Assembly: GCA_001303665.1 (NCBI GenBank)
Contig: LJUF01000110.1
Coordinates: forward strand, 1 to 9,599
Direction: 5' to 3'
Source of the DNA: Phycisphaerae bacterium SM23_33
GTDB lineage: Bacteria > Planctomycetota > Phycisphaerae > SM23-33
DNA: 9,599 nucleotides
A program made the translations under genes and the position numbers. Shown one piece after another: positions 6,275 through 9,599 of this stretch. A model generated the notes under the pieces. That model was given only the letters and a program-made list of their open reading frames with translations. It was not told the DNA's origin and ran no database searches. Position 1 is the stretch's first letter; every line of letters begins with the position of its first letter.

Positions 6275-6317
6275 AAAGCCCACGGATAGCTATCCGTGGG
6301 CTTTATCCGTGGGCTTT
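6275..6317. terminator. Bidirectional terminator palindrome between convergent genes, 3' arm duplicated
   Basis: Positions 6275-6304 are a perfect 30-nt palindrome whose arms read AAAGCCCACGGATA and TATCCGTGGGCTTT. It starts 17 nt after the purN stop and faces the minus-strand gene ending at 6367, so it can serve both directions. T-runs are short (TTT). The right arm is repeated at once: ATCCGTGGGCTTT recurs at 6305-6317, so the left arm has two competing partners. Confidence 0.7.
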
Positions 6318-6366
6318 GCTCCAACCGGACTGTCGGTTCAGAGGGCCATCTCCGGCGGACCGCGCC

Positions 6367-8304
6367 TTACGTGGACGGTTTCTCGACGCGGACGAAGACG
6401 TTCTCGACCTTGCCGGGGCATTCGACGGTGTAGTCGCCGGGCTGCCTCATCTCGACGGCCTTTTCCGTCATCTTGCCGTCCAGCTCGTAGCCGTGGGTGA
6501 TCTTCACGGCCGGGTCGTGCGGCCGGGGCGGCGTCAGGTGCAGGCAGGCCCGGATGACGTTGACCGCCGGTCGGCCGACGTAGCGGACGTACACCACCTC
6601 CGCCGGCTCATCCAGTCGCACGTCGGCGTCCCAGTTGTACCGCCAGTGCTGAGCCCAGGTGGGGGCGCTGGCCTGGTAGATTTCCTTGAAGTCCTTCGGT
6701 TCGCCCACGGCATAGGCCATGCTGTTGGCGGTGTTCTTGGCCGCGGCGGCCTGGTGCGTGGTGAAGGTGGCGCCGGCGCTGAACCAGGAGATCTTCGTGC
6801 CCGCCGGGGCCGCCAGCTTGACGATCACCTCGCCCACGATCCGGGCGGTGAAGTTCTTGGGGTCATATTGCTTGGGCATGGCCACGACGTACTTTTTCAG
6901 GTCGGCCGGGTCGGCGACGTTGGGCAGGACCAGCATCGGACAGGTCTGCCCGCCGTAGCGGTCGCCGGCATCGTAGCGGCAGCGGTTGGTGCCCTGTTTC
7001 AGCCGCGGCAGCGAGATCGGCGCTACCTGCACCCAGGTGTCGATGGCCATCGAGCGAATAGCCGGCTGGGGCTTCCGGCCTTCCACCGAGAGCTTCGCCA
7101 GGTACCCGTACGTGCCCTTGACCCACTTGGTCAGGTCCAGGCTGTTGTTGCCCGGCTGGATGGTGCCGGCCTGGGCCCAGGAGAGGCCGTTGTCCGTCGA
7201 AACCGAGATCCGGACCGGCACCGTGGCGTTCAGGGTGATCACCGAGGCCTCCGCGTCGTCCTCGAAATCGTCCAGGTCGTTGACCTTGGCGACGATGATG
7301 AAAGGCGTGAAGACCTCGAAGACGGCCTCGCCCTTTTGGGCGCTCAGCTCCAGGCCTTGCTTGCCGGGCTTCAGGCCGACGCTGGAGCGGACGCCCTCGG
7401 CGAAGTCGCGGCTGTCGGCGCTGAGCCTGGGGGCGTAGTGGAACAGCCCGTTGCCGTGGTTCCACTTGGTGAAGTCGCGGTGGTTGGGCTTCATGCCGCG
7501 CGGCGGCGTCTCCAGCAGCTTGCGAACCCAGTCGCTCTTGTTGTACGTCGGCAGGTGGTTCCAGCGCCCGCCCTGCGGCTGCCAGAAGCGGGTGAGGCTC
7601 TCCCCCGGCCGCAGGCACCAGTCGGCGGTGTGGCTGCCCTGGAACCACCGGTACTGGTAGCCGTAGCCGCTTCTGGCGTAGATGTCGGCGACGCGGGCGA
7701 TCTTTTCCGGCGTGTTGTGGCTCGGGAAGTAGGGCTGGATCCGCGTCCGCGAATCCTGCCAGAGCTGCTTGTCGGCCTTGGCCTCGGCCAGGCTGGCCAC
7801 GGTGCCGTCTTCCCTGATCAGTGCCCCGCGGACGTCCACGTCGAGATAGTGCCATTCGTTGTCGTAGAAGACTTCGGTAGCGCAGTGGTTCCAGGCTTCC
7901 AGGAAGAAGCTCCGGCCGAGGCTGAACTCATCCGAGACGCCGTAGAGGATGCCTTCGAAGGTCGGGCCGAAGATGCCGCAGTAGCCCATGTTGTAGACGT
8001 TCAGCATCTTCAGCGGCTCGCGCATGCTGGAGAATTCGCCGAACGGGTCCGGGCCGTCGTGGACCTCGTTGAAGTGGTACAGCCCCGTCTCGTAGCCGCA
8101 CAGGTACTGCCAGATGGCGATGGCCAGGTCGTTGCCCTTCTTGTCCTTCCATTCGTGGAAGTTGCGGAAGCGCTTCAGGTCGGTCGTGTCGGCGTTGTGC
8201 TGGCTGGTCACGCGCGGGCAGTAAACCCGGCCGGCCGCGCCCGCCCAGCCCGCCCAGGCGGACAAGACGAACATCAACACCCAAAGGCCCATGCAGACTT
8301 TCAT
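6367..8304 (-). CDS. Secreted protein with transglutaminase-like core, function unknown
   Basis: This 645-aa protein has a signal peptide: MKVCMGLWVLMFVLS, then AWAGWAGAAG, with cleavage near residue 24. A cysteine-protease/transglutaminase-like core follows. C109 lies in NMGYCGIFG, H140 in AWNHCATEVFYD and D155 in EWHYLDVD, in the order and spacing of the Cys-His-Asp triad. Such domains cleave or crosslink peptide bonds or act as inactive binding modules. The remaining 450 residues look beta-rich. One segment (about 340-420, VRISVSTDNGLSWAQAG) resembles Ig-like or sialidase-like modules of exported proteins. The start is the Met at 8304 because GAGGAGA (8317-8311) lies 7 nt upstream. That sequence itself overlaps another in-frame ATG at 8319, which would add five residues. 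It is probably transcribed from the candidate promoter just upstream. I do not recognise the full-length family. Confidence 0.75.
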   Translation of the reverse strand: MKVCMGLWVLMFVLSAWAGWAGAAGRVYCPRVTSQHNADTTDLKRFRNFHEWKDKKGNDLAIAIWQYLCGYETGLYHFNEVHDGPDPFGEFSSMREPLKMLNVYNMGYCGIFGPTFEGILYGVSDEFSLGRSFFLEAWNHCATEVFYDNEWHYLDVDVRGALIREDGTVASLAEAKADKQLWQDSRTRIQPYFPSHNTPEKIARVADIYARSGYGYQYRWFQGSHTADWCLRPGESLTRFWQPQGGRWNHLPTYNKSDWVRKLLETPPRGMKPNHRDFTKWNHGNGLFHYAPRLSADSRDFAEGVRSSVGLKPGKQGLELSAQKGEAVFEVFTPFIIVAKVNDLDDFEDDAEASVITLNATVPVRISVSTDNGLSWAQAGTIQPGNNSLDLTKWVKGTYGYLAKLSVEGRKPQPAIRSMAIDTWVQVAPISLPRLKQGTNRCRYDAGDRYGGQTCPMLVLPNVADPADLKKYVVAMPKQYDPKNFTARIVGEVIVKLAAPAGTKISWFSAGATFTTHQAAAAKNTANSMAYAVGEPKDFKEIYQASAPTWAQHWRYNWDADVRLDEPAEVVYVRYVGRPAVNVIRACLHLTPPRPHDPAVKITHGYELDGKMTEKAVEMRQPGDYTVECPGKVENVFVRVEKPST

Positions 8305-8370
8305 TACCGATCTCCTCATACAGCTTGCCGGCGGAGGCCCTTGCGTCCGACGCCTTGCCGGCAGGAGTCC

Positions 8371-8399
8371 AGCATACTTCCGCCCGCCGGCCGCGCCAA
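8371..8399 (-). promoter_or_regulatory. Candidate sigma70-type promoter for the secreted transglutaminase-like gene
   Basis: On the minus strand TTGGCG (8399-8394) and TATGCT (8376-8371) are separated by 17 nt. Each hexamer matches consensus at four of six bases. Initiation near 8364 would give a leader of about 60 nt carrying the GAGGAG binding site. The leader also holds a direct repeat, GCCGGCAAG. It lies in the 130-nt gap after the U32-like gene, so the secreted-protein gene could be expressed on its own. Confidence 0.4.
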
Positions 8400-8434
8400 T
8401 CGCACCGCGCCCTCAACCACGGGCCGTTGTGCCA

Positions 8435-9481
8435 TCACGCCGGCGGCGCCGCGTACTGCTCGACGCTGACCAGGGCCTCTCGCAACACGTCAACGCAGTA
8501 GGTGCAGCGTTCGCAGCGATGTCCGCAGGTCGAGGTCCGCTCGAACCAGTCGGGCGGGAAGCGTTCGTTGTCCAGCACGCAGGGGGCGAAGGCGGGCGAG
8601 AAGCCCGGCTCGAACAGGTCGAGCAGGTTGCCCCGCCAGCGGCGCTCGGCGTAGGCGCGGAGGACGACCCACGGCCGGTCGTGCGTCCGCGTGGCCAGCT
8701 TGACCACGTCGAACAGCCCCTCGTAATGGTGCAGGTCCTCGGGGCGGATCCAGGTGGCCTGGAGCACCGCCGGCCAATTGGACCGGTCGCGGAGCAGCCT
8801 CCAGCAGACGAACGGCGTGAAGCCGGCGATGCCGTCTGCCTCGGGAGTCTCTATCTCGTGGGCGACGAGGTTGTCGTGGAAGGTCTGGCCGGGGCAGAAG
8901 CGCAGGCAGCCGCTGTTGGCCAGCAGGTACAGCCGCTTGCCGTTGGCGTCGGCCCAGCGCTTCAGCCGCCGCAGGTGAGGCAGGTCGCGATTGTGGTCGC
9001 GCTGCACGTGGTAGCCGTCGAAGAGGTCGGCGACGTATTGCATCCCGGCTATCGTCCCGATCCGCATGTTGACCGAGGCCCGGGTCTCGACCTGGGGGAA
9101 ATGGGTCTTCACGACGTGGGCGACGGCCGGCGAGGCGGTGGTGGCGGCTTCCACGCCGCCGACCAGGCGGGAAAGATGCTCCAGCACGGCGACGACTCGG
9201 CCCTCGAGCTGGCGGCTGGCGGCGCGAGCGCCGTAGCAGTTGGCGTTCAGCAGCAGGTTCAGGCGCAGGCCGAGTCCGCGCAGGGCAAGCAGGTCTTCCT
9301 TCAGCCGTCGCTGGGCCACTTGGTCCGGGCGCCCGCCGCGGAGCCCAATGGGCGATCGGCCGCTGGGCTCGCCCACCCACGGGAAGTACACCTCCGCGAC
9401 GTGCTCCCGGAACTCGCCGACGATGTCGACGAAGGATTCCTCGCCGGGCTGCGAGGGCTGATATCCCACTGAGAACTTCAT
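8435..9481 (-). CDS. U32-peptidase-like protein (UbiU/UbiV/YhbU superfamily), probable Fe-S protein
   Basis: This 348-aa protein has the look of the U32 'collagenase-like' superfamily. It has alternating strands and helices (LRLNLLLNANCYG at 72-84, ASVNMRIG at 135-142, DGYHVQRDHNRDL at 155-167), and the family-type segment LLANSGCLRFCPGQTFHDN (186-204). Members studied in detail, such as UbiU and UbiV, bind 4Fe-4S clusters and support oxygen-independent hydroxylation; others act on tRNA or rRNA. Cysteines here are C82, C192, C196, C226, C301 and a C-terminal cluster C319/C323/C326/C329. The true substrate is unknown. ATG 9481 has AGGAG (9493-9489) 7 nt upstream. The gene starts 33 nt after the end of the partial gene to its right, so they are probably cotranscribed. 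Confidence 0.72.
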   Translation of the reverse strand: MKFSVGYQPSQPGEESFVDIVGEFREHVAEVYFPWVGEPSGRSPIGLRGGRPDQVAQRRLKEDLLALRGLGLRLNLLLNANCYGARAASRQLEGRVVAVLEHLSRLVGGVEAATTASPAVAHVVKTHFPQVETRASVNMRIGTIAGMQYVADLFDGYHVQRDHNRDLPHLRRLKRWADANGKRLYLLANSGCLRFCPGQTFHDNLVAHEIETPEADGIAGFTPFVCWRLLRDRSNWPAVLQATWIRPEDLHHYEGLFDVVKLATRTHDRPWVVLRAYAERRWRGNLLDLFEPGFSPAFAPCVLDNERFPPDWFERTSTCGHRCERCTYCVDVLREALVSVEQYAAPPA

Positions 9482-9514
9482 TTTTCTTCTCCTGCGTTCC
9501 AGGTGAGGCGGTCC

Positions 9515-9599
9515 TCACTTGTCGCTCGAATCAGGCGGCGGGGCCGACCAGTCCACGGTCCAGGGCTGGCGGCGGCGGAAGGGCTTGTCGAAGCGGTTC
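9515..9599 (-). CDS. C-terminal end of a gene running off the right edge
   Basis: On the minus strand one frame is open from the window edge (first full codon at 9598) to TGA at 9517-9515. It gives 27 residues that start NRFDKPFRRRQPW, contain VDWSAPP and end SSDK. Nearly every codon ends in G or C, matching the neighbours, and the stop lies 33 nt before the next start, as in an operon. The fragment is too short to identify. It was too short to be called from length alone. Confidence 0.5.
   Translation of the reverse strand, partial: NRFDKPFRRRQPWTVDWSAPPPDSSDK

Noticed and set aside
6316..8469. A 717-codon plus-strand open frame opposite the secreted protein
   Set aside because: The minus strand encodes a signal peptide, catalytic motifs and a well-placed binding site. 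The plus-strand product is a low-complexity Val/Ala/Gly/Asp mirror, typical of antisense frames in GC-rich DNA.
8490..8530. C-x3-C-x2-C in the U32-like tail as a radical SAM motif
   Set aside because: Radical SAM motifs sit near the start of a barrel domain, followed by further conserved strands. Here the motif is within 30 residues of the C-terminus.
8291..9472. Plus-strand open frame opposite the U32-like gene
   Set aside because: It has the same antisense pattern, with no recognisable motif and no binding site. The minus strand carries the recognisable protein.

Overview
This 9.6 kb window is GC-rich bacterial chromosome. Nothing in it points to a phage, plasmid or insertion sequence. The best guess for the host is a planctomycete or close relative. 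The reasons are high GC with strong third-position bias, an NfeD/flotillin pair, a PurN with an unusual SGGGRT phosphate loop, and large secreted proteins with a transglutaminase-like core. This is an inference from style, not a placement.

Left part, plus strand (171-4540). After two copies of a 38-nt GC-rich repeat and a small hairpin comes a membrane OB-fold (NfeD/YuaF-type) gene, then a flotillin (SPFH/band 7) gene. This is the classic membrane-microdomain pair. Downstream, in the same direction, are four small genes that look like tandem paralogs. All share a hairpin of two membrane segments joined by a short Arg/Lys-rich loop. They alternate short (72 aa), long (222 aa), short (108 aa), long (234 aa). 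The two long ones add a shared C-terminal domain of about 115 residues with two equally spaced cysteines. I do not recognise this family, and it is the most likely undescribed system in the window. By position it may work with the flotillin at the membrane.

Middle part, plus strand (4738-6257). A class I SAM-dependent methyltransferase of unknown substrate is followed by purN (GAR formyltransferase, purine synthesis). purN appears to have its own good promoter, placed so close to the ATG that the transcript would be leaderless or nearly so. A perfect 30-nt palindrome with a duplicated 3' arm separates it from the convergent genes to the right.

Right part, minus strand (6367-9599). Reading leftward there is the tail of a gene cut by the window edge, then a U32-peptidase-like (UbiU/UbiV/YhbU superfamily) protein rich in cysteine, then a secreted protein of about 645 aa with a transglutaminase-like Cys/His/Asp core. 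The first two are closely spaced and probably cotranscribed. A candidate promoter lies directly before the third.
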